Positions 1 to 10,943 of a stretch of 64,000 nucleotides of DNA are shown here, in pieces. Positions within the stretch are counted from its first letter, which is position 1; the number at the start of each line of letters is the position of its first letter. The position numbers and the translations under genes are program-made. Location: NCBI GenBank assembly GCA_037176725.1, contig JAZBRS010000035.1:44030001-44094000 (forward strand), in the 5' to 3' direction. This stretch comes from Posidonia oceanica (taxonomy: Eukaryota > Streptophyta > Magnoliopsida > Alismatales > Posidoniaceae). The notes under the pieces are model-generated. The model searched no databases, was not told where the DNA came from, and saw only the letters and a program-made list of their open reading frames with translations.

Positions 1-1986
1 ATTTCAAAACTTATTTAAATGCATGTTTACCTTATTAAATTGCATTTTAAAACCTGCATTTTGTAAAATTGCACCCAGACCCCCAAGTTTTCAAAAACCT
101 TGCATATAAGCCCCTAACTTTTCAAAATTCTTGCATTTAAGTCCTCCACTTTTTCAAAAATTGCATATAGGTCCCTAAGTTTTCTGAAAAGTCATTCTTA
201 GGTCCTTGTCTTGCATTTCTGCATGCATTGCACCCATGCATCTTTGCATTTGGCATCTTTGCACACACTTAAGTACACTTAGCTCTCATTTACATGGGAG
301 GACCTGTTTTGCACACCCCTAGGACCTCCTTTACACTTAGATCCATTCTTCTCCCCTGTTCTGGCCCCCTCTGCCTTGAAGCCAGCATATCTTCTGATCT
401 AGCTGCCGGATCTTCTCAACCAAGCTACCTGGACGACCCCAGCGGAGCGCTCTTTCACATGGACCCAGCATTTCTCAGATCAGGCTTCAAATTCCCAAGG
501 TAAGTCCTCTTGAACCTCTGCACAGCATTCATTTGCACATCATTTGCATTGCATGCATGGTTTTTGCTTCCTGTTTTCTCGAGCATGTAGATTAAGACTC
601 CCTCTCCTTGTCTATTAACTCTGTCTCCTCTTTTCGCGTACTCACAGTGCCTTGTGTTGCGTTTCCCTTGGATTCACTACTAATTGCGACTTTCATCCCC
701 CTTTTCCACGATCTGATCGCATCGCGAGCTTTTGGCAGCGTGCAAGACATATCGTGGGACACTTTGATGGGAAACAGTCACAAGACAGTGGTAATCCCTC
801 CACTTGCTTTCTTTCCCCTCTGCAGGTCTTCACACCTACATTGCATGGTCTTTAAGCGGCGTTTGTTCTCACACATACTCTGCTTACCTCCCCTTTGCTT
901 CTCCTACTCTTCCTCTTTGCATTTGCATGTCTTTATCGATGTTTTATCTCGCTTGTTTTGGCACCGTTTCGCATGCCTGCTTTCCTTTTGGCACTGTTTT
1001 GCATGCCCGCTCCGTCTTTGGCACCGTTTTGCATGCCCGCTTTGCTTTCTTGCACTGTTTCACGTGCCGCTTCTGTTTCTCGCACCGTTTCGCGTGCTGC
1101 TTCTGTTTTTCGCACCATTTTGCGTGTTGGCTTTGTTTCTCGCACCGTTTCGCGTGCCGCTCCTGTTTCTTGCACCATTTCGCGTGCTGCTTTGTTTTCT
1201 TGCGTTGTTTTGCATGCCGATCTTGTTTTCTTGCACCATTTTGCGTGCTGCTTCCATTTCTCGCATTGTTTTGCGTGTTTTATGCTGTTTTCTCTTGCAT
1301 GTCACATGTATTGCTTGGTTTTACCACCGTTTTGCTTTTCCGCATGCTTTTGCGCAGAGGGCAGTGATGCTTACTGCCTGGAGTTCTCACGAGCGAGGTT
1401 TCGACCGGTTCGGAACATAGACAGCGTTGCTGAGTACTTAGACTGCACGTTTACTTCCTTGCACTGCATCCCATCACTTAGAGCACACCTTTGAGCATTC
1501 ATTCAGGCATTCATTGGCACTTAGGCATTCAAACCTGCGTTTCCCTGCGTATGCGAGCGTAAGCCTAGAAAGACAGATTCTCGGGCGTGTCGGGGGTGCC
1601 TAACACCTTCCTCACACGTAACAGGAGTCCTTGCCCAGTCTTTTGGCCCACAATGACCATATTGCCCTTATCCTAGGCATGAGTCATATCATTTGCATTC
1701 ATTTGCATTTGTTTTCCTTTGCATTGCTTTGCATTGCATCCTTTGCTTGGTTTTACGTGTTAATCCACGCATTTCCCCTGGTTTTCCTTGTCTCCCGATA
1801 ATAGACACGGTGGCGACTCTGAATTGTCATATCTTCTTCTTTTCTTATCTTTTCTCCTCTGTTTCAAGTGTTTTCGAGTTGAGCCTTCCTCCTCGGATAT
1901 AGCAGCTTATAGTGAGCCTGATTCTGATCAGTGCATGCGAGCTTTTGGCAGTGTGCATGGACGATCTGAACACCGGGATTACTACA
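1..1986 (+). mobile_element. Element C: partial LTR of a Tat-type Ty3/Gypsy element
   Basis: This segment is a diverged reverse complement of the element A LTR that follows it. It holds the same parts in opposite order: a region of short TTGCAT-containing repeats (1-280), about 30-bp tandem repeats, the conserved U5 block (about 1548-1690), and the LTR terminus ending in ATTACTACA at 1986. In element sense it therefore ends at 1986. No tRNA-Arg primer-binding site follows, so this is more likely a 3' LTR or solo LTR than a 5' LTR. The rest of C lies left of the window. The open frames inside it are low-complexity Cys/Phe/Leu repeats and I do not regard them as genes. Confidence 0.85.
950..1300 (+). 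repeat. About 30-bp tandem repeats in LTR of element C
   Basis: Roughly a dozen imperfect copies of a unit of about 30 bp with the core GCACCGTTTTGCGTGC lie in a row. The same unit, in reverse orientation, occurs in the LTRs of A and B in different copy numbers (about 4 in the left LTR of A, 6 in its right LTR, about 9 in B). The repeats are open in several frames on both strands only because the unit is stop-poor. Confidence 0.85.
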
Positions 1987-2619
1987 ACATCGATCAGAAT
2001 CAGGTTCACTATTACTGGCTGTGTCCAAGAAGACTTAACTCGAAAACACTTAAAAAAGGGGAAAAGGAAAGAAAAGAAGTAGATAAGACAAATCAAAGTC
2101 GCCACTGTGTCTATTAAGTTGGGAGACAAGGAAAATCTGGGAAATGCGTGAACAAACACGCAAAACCAAGCAAAAGATGCAATGCGATGCAATGCAAAAG
2201 AAATGAGATGCAAATGATGTGACTCATGCCTAGGATAAGGGCAATATAGTCATTGCGGGCCAAGAGAAAGGGCAAGGACTCCTGTTACGTGCGGGGATGG
2301 TGTTAGGCACCCCCAACACGCTCGAGAATCGGTCTTTCTAGGCTTACGCTCGCATACGTAGGGAAATACATATTTTGAATGCCTAAGTGCCATGAATGCC
2401 TAATTAGATGCTCATAGGTGTGCTCTAAGTGATGGAAATGCGTGCAAGGAATTAAGCATGCAATCTAAGTGCTCAGCAACATTGTCTGTGTTTCGAATTG
2501 GGCGAACCCTAGTCCATGAGAACTCCAAGCAATAAGCATCACTACCATAAATGCAAATGCAGGCAATAAAACAAAACAGCAGTAAAATCAGGCAATGCGG
2601 GCGACATGCAAAGGAAAAC

Positions 2620-2745
2620 AACGTCAAACACGCAAAACGGTGCGAGAAATGAAAGTCGACACTCAAAACGGTGCAAGAAACAAAGCAGGCACGCAAAACG
2701 ATGCAAGAAACAAAGCAGGCACGCAAAACGGTGCCAAAGCAAAGC
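2620..2745 (-). repeat. About 30-bp tandem repeat, 4 copies, in A 3' LTR
   Basis: Four units with the core CAAAACGGTGC, spaced by about 30 bp. The right LTR of the same element has six units (23130-23310), so the array has changed length since insertion or during reverse transcription. Confidence 0.8.
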
Positions 2746-3449
2746 GGAACAAAACATCGTAAATGCCATGCGGATGTAAAAACATGCAAAGGGGAAGAAT
2801 AAAACAAGTAAGGAGAGGCAAGTCGTGTAAGTGTGAAAACAGACATTGCTTAAGGACCACACAATGCAGGTGTGAAGACCTACAAAGGGGAAAGAAGGCA
2901 AGCAGAGGGATCACTACTCTCTTGTGACTGTTTCCCACTAAACCATCCCACGATGTGTCTCGCACGCTCCGAAAAGCTCGCGGTGCAATCTGATCGTGGA
3001 AAAGGTGGAAGAAGGTCGCAATCAGTAGTGAATCCAAGGAAAACTCAACCCAAAAACACTAAGAGTACGTGAAAAGTGGAAGTAGAGTAGATAGGCAAGA
3101 GGGGGAGTCCTAATCTACATGCATGGAAAACGCAAGGCGAAGACAATGCATGCAATGCAAATATGTGCAATAAAGTACTATACAAGAGTTCAGAAAGACT
3201 TACCTGGGAGATTTGAGGCCTGATCAAAGGTGAACTTGGTCAGCATGGGAGTCTGCTCCACTGGGGTGGTCCAGGTAACTTGGTTGCGAAGATCCGACGG
3301 TCCGATCGGAAGATATCCAAGCTTCAGGGCAGAAGGCCCAAGGGCTAGGGGAGAAGAAGAGATCTAAGTGTAAAAAGGTCCTAGGGGTGTGCAAAACAGG
3401 TCCTCTCACATACATGGGAGCTAAAAGTGCTTAAAAGTGTGTAAACATG

Positions 3450-4600
3450 CTAAGTGCAGTGATGTATGGGTGCAATGCATGAAGAATGCAAGAAAAGGGA
3501 CCTAGATGTAATGACTTCGAAAAGTTAGGGACTATATGCAACGAATGTAAAAAGTTAGGGACCTATATGCAATGATTTTAAAAAGTTAGGGACCTGAATG
3601 CAATGATTTTGAAAAGTTGGGGGCCTAATTGCAATGTTTTTGAAAAGTTAGGGACTTGGAAGCAAATAAATGCAAAATCAGGGACCTAAATGCAACTTTT
3701 TTGAAAAGTTAGGGGTCTAAATGCAAAGTTTTGAAAACCTGGGGGTCTGGATGCAAATAAAACAAGTTTCTAGGTTTTTTTAATAATGCAATAAGGTTTA
3801 AACTAGGGATTAAATGAAATCTGAATGAACTAAGGACCTAAATGCAAATGCAAAGAAATGCAGGGTCTAAAATGCAATGCAATACGGAAAAATGCAATTT
3901 AAATGATGTTGTGGATGCATGCAGAGGACTAAAATGCAATTTAAAAACATGCAGGGGCTAAAATGCAATTTAATATGGTAAAGTATGCAATTAAATGATT
4001 TTTCTAACATGCAGAGGACTAAAATGCAATAATAAAATAAAACAGGATAAAAGTGCAATGCAATATGGTAAAATACGAAATTAAATGAATTTAACAACTG
4101 AACAGAGGACTGATTTGCAAATAAAATAAACAGAAGGACAAAAAAGCAATGTAATAAGGTAAAAGCAGGTAATTAAATGGCATTTAACAACTAGAGGACT
4201 TAGATGCAAAATAAATAAACTATTGGACTAAAAACTAAGAGATGATAATGTATTTTGAACTACTGTAGGATCAACATGCAAATAAAATAAATGATTGGGC
4301 TAAAACTAAATAAAAACAAAAAGTTGTGAACTGCAGAGGACTAACATGTAATAAAAATAACTGGCAGGACTAAAACTAACTGAAAATAAAAAGCTTTGAA
4401 CTACAGCAGGACTTACATGCAAATAAAGGAAACTACATATTTTTCATGCAATTTTATATGGTTTTTATTCGAAATTAAATGAAACATAAACTGTGGCTGG
4501 ACTGGAAAGTAAATAGCTAAAACTACAAGGCAGAAATGCAATATCATGGTAAAATTACTAAGTTAAAGAAAAATAAATCGAAATACGGCATTAAAAAACT
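3450..4600 (-). repeat. 31-bp-period ATGCAA repeat region in A 3' LTR
   Basis: Between about 3517 and 3670 a unit with AAAGTTAGGGACCTATATGC recurs at an exact 31-bp spacing (3551, 3582, 3613, 3644). Beyond it the repeats grow looser but keep ATGCAA words every 20 to 60 bp. Equivalent regions occur in every LTR in the window (about 1-280, 24040-25130, 27900-28920, 50245-51265). Confidence 0.8.
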
Positions 4601-4619
4601 AAAACTACTGTAGCTAAAC

Positions 4620-5260
4620 TTGCAGAGCTTCTGGCCGGAGAAGATGACCCGATCCGGTGGAGCTGGAGGGCTGGCAAGCTGCGCCGGAGGTCCCCGGAGG
4701 CCAGAGGTTGGTCGGCGAGGCATGACTGAGGCTGGAGCGTGTCGGAGGAGGCAGCGGAGCTCTGTAGGAGGTGTCGGAGCCAGAACCGGAGTTGGAGGCA
4801 TTCTCGGTGGAAACGGAGGGCAGAAAGGGACTCGTGGAACCTCCACGATGCTCGGAGGATGATCGGCGAGGGACGAGCAGGCCGGAGACGGGATTGCATG
4901 CAGAAGGCTCGCCGAAGAAGAAAGGTCAGCGGTGGCAGCGACTTCGCTCGACAGAGGGCGAAACTTAAATCTAATGGGCTGGGAAGCAAGAGGGGAAGAA
5001 AACTAGATTGCAGGGGAAGAGAAGTACCTGTTTCGGTGGCTGGTGCGCTTCCCTGACGTCGGTGGTTTGAGCAGACAGGGCAGCAATGGTCCAGTTGCTG
5101 TAGGCACTCCCGGCGGCATGCGAAGGTCTGGTTCGACTCCTAGCGATGCTCCAGAGCTTAGGGACAGCACGGGTGCAAGCTTGCACGCCGGAGGAAGAAA
5201 AAAGGGAAGTTGGGTGCTGCTGGTTCTACCGAAGGTGGGGGAAGTGATCTGTGGCTCCCC
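4620..5260 (-). other. GC-rich island inside A 3' LTR
   Basis: The LTR switches here from AT-rich repeats to a GC- and CpG-rich stretch with many CCGG and CGGAGG words. Equivalent islands are at about 25195-25880, 28920-29660 and 51265-52005. The open frames here are present on both strands and differ between copies, so I do not call a gene. A promoter-associated role is possible but not shown. Confidence 0.55.
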
Positions 5261-7530
5261 GAGCTAGGTGGAATCTTCTGGCAGGTTGCTGGAGGTTCGG
5301 TGGTGGTGAGTGGGGGTTTGAATTGGGCTGAGGAAGGCTATGGTGGAAGGTTGCTGATTTGGTGGATTTTGGGCAGAATTGGGTGCTGGTGTTTGTTGTG
5401 GATCATGCGGGCTGTGGTGGGTCTGTGGGTGTGATATCAAGTGTTTTGGGAAGGTGGAGTTTAGGCGAGTTCTAGGGAGGAATTTGGGGGAGTTTGGAGG
5501 TCTGTAGTGCAGGGTATTTTCAAGGAAGGTGGTTTGGTTTCTGGTGAGTGGATGAATGCGTGTTTGGGGTGGAATTTGGGTTGATGCCAGACGGTGAGGA
5601 ATGGAGGCTGATGCTCGGTGATTAGGTGTCGATTGGGGAAGGATTTGCAGGAGTTTAGAGGTGGAGATGGGTCTGGTTTCTAGGAGAAGGCAGTTGGGTT
5701 TTTTGAGGAAGAGGAAGGGAGATTGCTGGCTCTTCTCACGCTCTCTCTCTGGTTCTCTTAGCTGGCAAAAGGTGAAGGAAGAAGAGGAGGGACTTGGTTT
5801 TATCAGGAGGAGGTTGGGTTGGGCTGAGCGCGAGCGGTGGATTCAAATCCACGGGCACGGGGGAACTGCTGCTGATAGGAGGTGCTGGCCGGCGAGACGA
5901 CGTGCAATAGCTCGAGTAAATGCTACAGCAGAAGATGCAGCCAAAGGACGGGAGGGCTGAGAGAGGGTGTGAGAGCAGAGGGTGGCAGCTGGTTGATCTG
6001 ATGGAGGGGGGAATTTCAGATTTTGAAAAGGGAGGGAAGGCTGTTGCAAGCGTTCGCGGGAGAGGTGAAGAAGGAAGAAGAAGTAGAGGGGAAGGAAGGG
6101 AAGGAGGAGGATCGGGTCAGGTGGGCTGGGCTGGAACTGCAGAAAAGAAAGGAAAAAAGAAAAGAAAGAAAGGAGGGGAGATGGTGCAGTGGGCCGGGCC
6201 AGACCAAAAGAAAAGAAAAAGAAAAATAAGAAAGAAAAGGAAGGAGATGGGAAAGAAAAAAAAGAAGAAAGATTAAAAAAAAAAAAGGATTTGGAAACAT
6301 TTTAGAGTAGTTGTTTTTAGGTTAAGATTTTTAATTATGTTTTAAAGGATTTTTTTCTAATTTTTAAATTAGGGTTAAGAGGGGCTTTGGTTTTGATATT
6401 ATAATTTTTCTTAAGTTTTCTTTAAATTGTTTTTTTGAGTTGGTTTCAAATGTTTGTTAAGTTTTTTAATTATTTTTAAGTTAAGTTTTTCTTATTAAGT
6501 TTTTCTTCTCTTTTTCTTTTTTACTTAAGTCTTTTAGATTGTTTTAAGTTTGTGTTTTTAATTATTTCTTTAGATTTGTTTGCTATTATTTTTTAATTAC
6601 TTATCCTGGGTTCTTTAATTGTTTTTTCTTTCCTAGGATTTGCCTTTGATTGTTATTATTTTTAATAGAGTTCTTTCTTTTTGTTTGTTTGGATTATATT
6701 TTTCTTTTGTTTGTTTTTAATAGCATTTTCCTCTTGTTTGTTTTATATATTTTTGGATTGCATTCTTAGCTTTTAATTGCTTTTTAGTTGGATTTTTCTT
6801 TTAATTGTTTGTCCAAGTTTTTTAATTATTTCTTAAGACTTTGATTTGTTTCTCTTTTGTTTTCCTTTTTTAGTTAGAGTTTTAATGGTTTAATGTGGAA
6901 GAAAGGAAAAGGAGAGGAAGATGAAAAGAAAGAAATGGAGAAAGAAAGAAAGAGAGAGAGGGGAGGGAAGAAATTAAAGATTAGAAAATCAGGAGATAAA
7001 ATAAAAATACAGATAAAATAAAGGAAGGAGAGAAGCATAAGATGGGTCCACTGGAAAGCAAGAAAAAGATAAAGAAGGAAGGAAAAGAAGGAGAAAGAGA
7101 AGGAGGATAGAGAGGAGAGAGAAAAGAATAATTTGGAGAGAGAAAAGGAAAATTTGGAGAGATGAGGAGGATAAAGGCTTGGAATTGGAGTGGGATTGGA
7201 TGAGTGTGTGACCTAGGATTTCTAAGATTTGACCTAGGGTTTGAAGTGGGATTTGGGAAGGTTTTTGGAAGGATTTTGGGTCTAGACAAAGGGTGGTTTT
7301 ACCTAAGTTTTCTAGGGTTTTTGGGAGTGGTTTTGTTGGGAGATTCTAAGGGTTTTTTGGAGGGTTTTCTAGGTTGAAAAGGATGGGTTTTTGGATGGTT
7401 TTTGGGTCTTAAAAATGGGTGTGATTCTAGGTTTGGTTTTGGGTTTGGGTTTGAGAAGAAGAGTGTGGTTTTGGGTTTAGTTTAAGGTTCAGAAGCCACT
7501 AGAAGGATTCCACTGATTCAGCCTGTCAAA

Positions 7531-7609
7531 ATGGGGTGTCTACAAATGCCCTCCCTGAGCGAGGTCAAGCGAAGTGAGGCCGCTGCTCAGGATTGACAAG
7601 ACACCCCAT
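7531..7609 (-). promoter_or_regulatory. Element A polypurine tract enclosed by two stems
   Basis: The plus-strand primer site of reverse transcription. In element sense the purine run AGGGAGGG (plus-strand 7549-7556) sits just before the LTR start. An outer 10-bp inverted repeat pairs LTR bases ATGGGGTGTC (7531-7540) with GACACCCCAT (7600-7609). An inner stem pairs CCTGAGC (7554-7560) with GCTCAGG (7585-7591), overlapping the edge of the purine run. The same layout is found in B and, with a shorter outer stem, in D. Confidence 0.75.
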
Positions 7610-8058
7610 CTGACCAACGGGAGCACGAAATTGCTATTGGCATGAGTCACTTATTCGGTGGATGCATCGAATGTTGTGGCTCGTCACCACAATGCAAAAT
7701 GCAGATGCAGATGGAATGCCATGTATGCAATGCATGCTAATGCTGATGATGCTGATGATGTAATGCGGTTAGTCTAGTATGCAATGTTATAAAGAAGTGC
7801 AGAAGGATGCAAAAGGGATGCTAAAAGAGAAACTGCGATGCAGCGTAAAAATTTGGCAGCTAGTCCAAACTCACGCAACAAAGAGGGAAAGAAAGGGGCA
7901 GCCTGTCCCCGCCCGGGGGAGCAAGCAAGCAAGGCGGTTGGAGCCACGCAGAACGGGGCAACCGAAACAAACGAAGCACGAAGGGAGAGGGGCACCCTCT
8001 CCTACCGCGGAGAGATGCGGGACTTTGTCTTCCTGGAACAAAGTCGCGCGAAGGAGGC
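7610..8058 (-). other. Element A 3' untranslated region, unrepeated part
   Basis: Between the polypurine tract and the hairpin array. It shares patchy similarity with 32330-32810 of element B, including the GGACTTTGTCTTCCTGG and CCCGCCCGGG words. The frames found on both strands are not conserved as protein, so I see no gene here. Confidence 0.5.
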
Positions 8059-8790
8059 GATAAGATATCAGACTTATTGGCCGGGGGGTGATAGTTTGCG
8101 GTCCTATCAACCGGAAGCGATAGTTTACGGTCCTATCAACCGGAAGCGATAGTTACTGGATATCAGTCGGAAAACATGATTGCGCAGGATAGTTTCGGAT
8201 ATCAGCCGAAGAGCGATAGTTTACGGTCCTATCAACCGGAAGCAATAGTTTACGGGCCTATCAACCGGAGGCGATAGTTTACAAGCCTATCAACCGGAAG
8301 CGATAGTTTACAGTCCTATCAACCGAAAGCACAATCATGAGTGATAGTTACTAGATATCAACCGGAAAACGTAAATGCCCGCGATAGTTTTGGATATCAG
8401 CCAAAGAGAGATAGTTACGGTCCTATCAACCAGAAGCGATAGTTTACGGTCCTATCAACCGAAATGGGGCGTTTGTGAGTGATAGTTACTGGATATATGC
8501 CATAGAACACAACTGCAGGTGAAAGTTTTGGATATTAGCCCAAGAGAGATGAGTTTCGGATCATCAGCCAGAGAACAATAGTTTACGGTCCTATCAACCG
8601 GAAGCGATAGTTTACGGTCCTATCAACCAGAAGCGATAGTTTACGATCCTATCAACCGGAAGGTGCAGTTGTGAGTGATAGTTACTGGATATCAGCCGAA
8701 AGAGTGATGAGTTTTGGATCATCAGCCGGAGAACGATAGTTTAAGGTCCTATCAATCGGAAGCGATAGTTTATGGTCCTATCAATCGAAA
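8059..8790 (-). repeat. Element A hairpin repeat array I
   Basis: About two dozen short units, mostly of the form GATAG-TTTACGGTC-CTATC followed by AACCGGAAGC, mixed with GATA-GTTACTGGA-TATC and GATA-GTTTCGGA-TATC units. Each unit is a small inverted repeat of 4 to 6 bp with an 8 to 9 base loop. One unit (8548-8565) has GATGA paired with TCATC, so both arms changed together. The array lies in the 3' untranslated region, after the DUF7745-like ORF in element sense. Confidence 0.85.
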
Positions 8791-8796
8791 AGGGGT

Positions 8797-8836
8797 GATT
8801 GATTGATTGATTGGTTGATTGGTTGATTGATTGATT
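8797..8836. repeat. TTGA microsatellite
   Basis: A short run of TGAT/TTGA tetranucleotides separates the two hairpin arrays of element A. A similar shorter run is present at about 33668-33690 in element B. Confidence 0.85.
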
Positions 8837-9109
8837 GATAAGATATCGAACTTATCGGTCGGCAAAGGAATGGGTGATAAGATATCGAACTTATCGACCG
8901 ACAAAAGAATAGGATGATAAGATATTGGACTTATCAGCCGGCAAATGAATAGGTGATAAGATATCGAACTTATCGGTCGGCAAAAGAATAGGTGATAAGA
9001 TATCGGACTTATCTGCTGGCAAAAGAATAAGTGATAAGATATCGGACTTATCGATCGGCAAAAGAATAGATGATAAGATATCAGACTTATCGGTCGGCAA
9101 AAGAATGGG
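8837..9109 (-). repeat. Element A hairpin repeat array II: 39-bp unit, 7 copies
   Basis: Seven head-to-tail units of exactly 39 bp starting at 8837, 8876, 8915, 8954, 8993, 9032 and 9071. Each starts with GATAAG-ATATCGGA-CTTATC, an inverted repeat with a 6-bp stem and an 8-base loop, followed by CGGTCGGCAAAAGAAT. The stem arms are the invariant part, while the loop and the spacer vary. The same 20-bp hairpin recurs in element B in a 55-bp unit. Confidence 0.9.
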
Positions 9110-9120
9110 TTTTGTGAGAG

Positions 9121-9270
9121 CAGATCGTCCCGTGATATCTAGGAATATCATGGGGGAAAGAGAGGGGGAATGATACCAAGGGGCAATCAAAAAGATGCCC
9201 CTGGTATCAGGATGATGCCAGGGGTTGGCCAGTGCGTCCTTGGCATCGAAAGGGAAGGTGAAGACAAAAC
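9121..9270 (-). other. Conserved hairpin block of element A 3' UTR
   Basis: Contains a small stem GATA(9134)/TATC(9146) and a long hairpin with arms CCCCTGGTAT (9198-9207) and ATGCCAGGGG (9215-9224). The same block occurs twice in B (34400-34530, 35175-35260) and twice in D (59640-59760, 60995-61080), making it the most conserved untranslated structure downstream of the DUF7745-like ORF. Confidence 0.75.
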
Positions 9271-9591
9271 TGACGCGTTTGTCAGATGAGTAGTTTGGGG
9301 TACCAGCCCCTGGAAGAAGATCTGGATGATGGTACTCGACGGCTTTGCTTGTTTGGATGGCGCGGGTCAGCACTCGGATTGATTGAGGAGGACTTTCCTA
9401 TAGTGTTTGGCAGCAAGTTTGGCCAGGGGCCCTACAATATGATTGATGCGATCATGCATCCATTAGAGCAGACTTGAAATGCAAACAAGTGGTTCAGAAC
9501 GCTTTTGTATTAATAGAACTTGATTACATGCCTGTGGTAGGCCAAAAGATACAGCATAAGAACTAAACAAGTAAACAGCTACCCAGATGCC

Positions 9592-10943
9592 CTAGTCGAT
9601 TCGAGCTTTCTTTGACTTTCTGGAGTCGGGGAATAGGGGAGCGCCAAGAGGTATCTCACTGATGGGCCAGAGCACCTGCACCTCTGTCAGGTATTCAGGA
9701 GTGCATCCCGAGCCTTGCGCGGATGCTATGTCAGCAGACTGCACTCCATGCTGCATCAGATCAGCTAACTCAGTTGTAGCAGATGTTGAGCCAAGTGGAT
9801 ATGTCTGGAGGAGCTCAAGGGTGGTGCTATCTATGAAGGCGCCCTGATGGAGGCCGAACTGCCGCATGACCCGGACGGGATGATACTGCACACCTCCAGT
9901 GAATCCTGGTAGCACAACAAGTCGCGCATCGTGGGTGCCAAGGAAGATAGTGAAAGGCTCAGCCGTGGATGGAATGATGCACCATGCTACGGTGTCGTCT
10001 GTCAGCTCTGATAGTTTCTTGTATTCTTCTAGGACGCTTTTGATTGTCCCAGCATGGCCGCTATTGCAGTATGTCTCAATAGCATTGCCTTGGGGGCGCA
10101 GTATGTCCAGTTCTAAATGTGCAGCCAGCCAGATATGTACTAGGACTCTGCAGCTGTGGAAGTGGCGGCAGCGGTGAGAGATGCGGTCCAGCCTGCGATA
10201 AGTTTCAACCAAGACAACTGGTGCCAGGTCTATCTGCCTAGTCACCACAGCTAGTGCGATTTCAGTAATTTCTATCGCAACTGTCATCCAACCATGTCTG
10301 AATATCAGCTCGCCCAGAAATCAAGTGACAAATCCCCAAGCCAAAGATCATCTCCGAGCTCAGCACGCTTGTCTACAATCTCATCAAAGTAAGTCAGGCA
10401 CAGCATGGGCGTAAGGCCGTTGGTGCAGATCAATCTTTGCTAGCACCGATCAGTAGAGAGCCCAGATAGTTTGCTTAGGACCGCTATGTACTTGTCACGC
10501 CTCATGAAGATGGGTGGTCCCATTAGCTGGGAGAAGCCATAGATTCGGCGCACTTCCTCTAGTGTAGGTGTCAGTTCTGTCCTTCCAAAGCGGAAGACAT
10601 GATGCACTGGCTTCCAGAATCTTGCGGCAACACACAGGAAGTGTCGGCTTACTTCGACATCAACCGCCTTTAGCAATTTAGTTGGTATGCCCTAGAGGCG
10701 CAGTTTTTCACAGTCATCCTGGGTGAGCTTGCCAATCCAACCCTGCAGAGTCTCAGAGCAGTGTACTGGGGTCTCAAGAGTGGGGTAACCCATGGCGTAG
10801 GCCGTAGAGTGTGAGCAAACAGATGCTGCAGAATCTTCAGGGTACCTATTATCAATGCTGTAGACAGTCAGATCACATAGGTATACAATCTCTAACTGAA
10901 AGCAGAATCTAAAGTTGGTAAAGCAGTTTGATATATTCAGCAA
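9592..10943 (-). pseudogene. Broken DUF7745-like (plant-mobile-domain-like) ORF of element A
   Basis: This matches element B's intact ORF (35730-36857) over its whole length. Function is unknown. The pattern FWKP...FRF...ELTPTLEEV is typical of the plant DUF7745/plant-mobile-domain-like family, recognised from memory and not searched. The frame begins near an ATG before GYPTLETP, then breaks at a TAG (10692-10694, where B has TGG), a TAG (10440-10442, where B has Gln) and a single-base deletion between about 10287 and 10440. It ends in KSKKARID at 9592. It sits downstream of integrase on the same strand, as in B and D, so it belongs to the element and not the host. Confidence 0.8.

Larger units (their letters stand above)
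1987..7544 (-). repeat. Element A 3' LTR (left)
   Basis: A 5558-bp LTR whose element-sense start (TGTAGACACCCCAT) lies at 7544. Compared with the right LTR it lacks about 70 terminal bases at the 1987 side. From left to right it contains the conserved U5 block (about 2221-2359), a short 30-bp tandem array (2620-2745), a 31-bp-period array of ATGCAA-containing repeats (about 3450-4600), a GC-rich island (about 4620-5260), purine-rich stretches, a T-rich section (about 6290-6900) and a G/T-rich end. There is no credible protein-coding gene in it. Confidence 0.9.

Noticed and set aside
608..1494. Overlapping Cys/Phe/Leu- or Lys/Arg-rich open frames on both strands at 608-1494 and again at 2412-3037, 23058-23614, 26771-27461 and 49163-49805
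   Set aside because: They result from the stop-poor 30-bp LTR repeat; several frames are open at once and protein is not conserved between LTRs.
4591..6300. Open frames in the GC-rich island and purine-rich part of the LTRs
   Set aside because: Present on both strands, shifted between A and B copies, with no recognisable domain.
8059..9109. CRISPR-like array of evenly spaced repeats
   Set aside because: No unique spacers, plant context, and units are plain tandem repeats in a retrotransposon 3' UTR.
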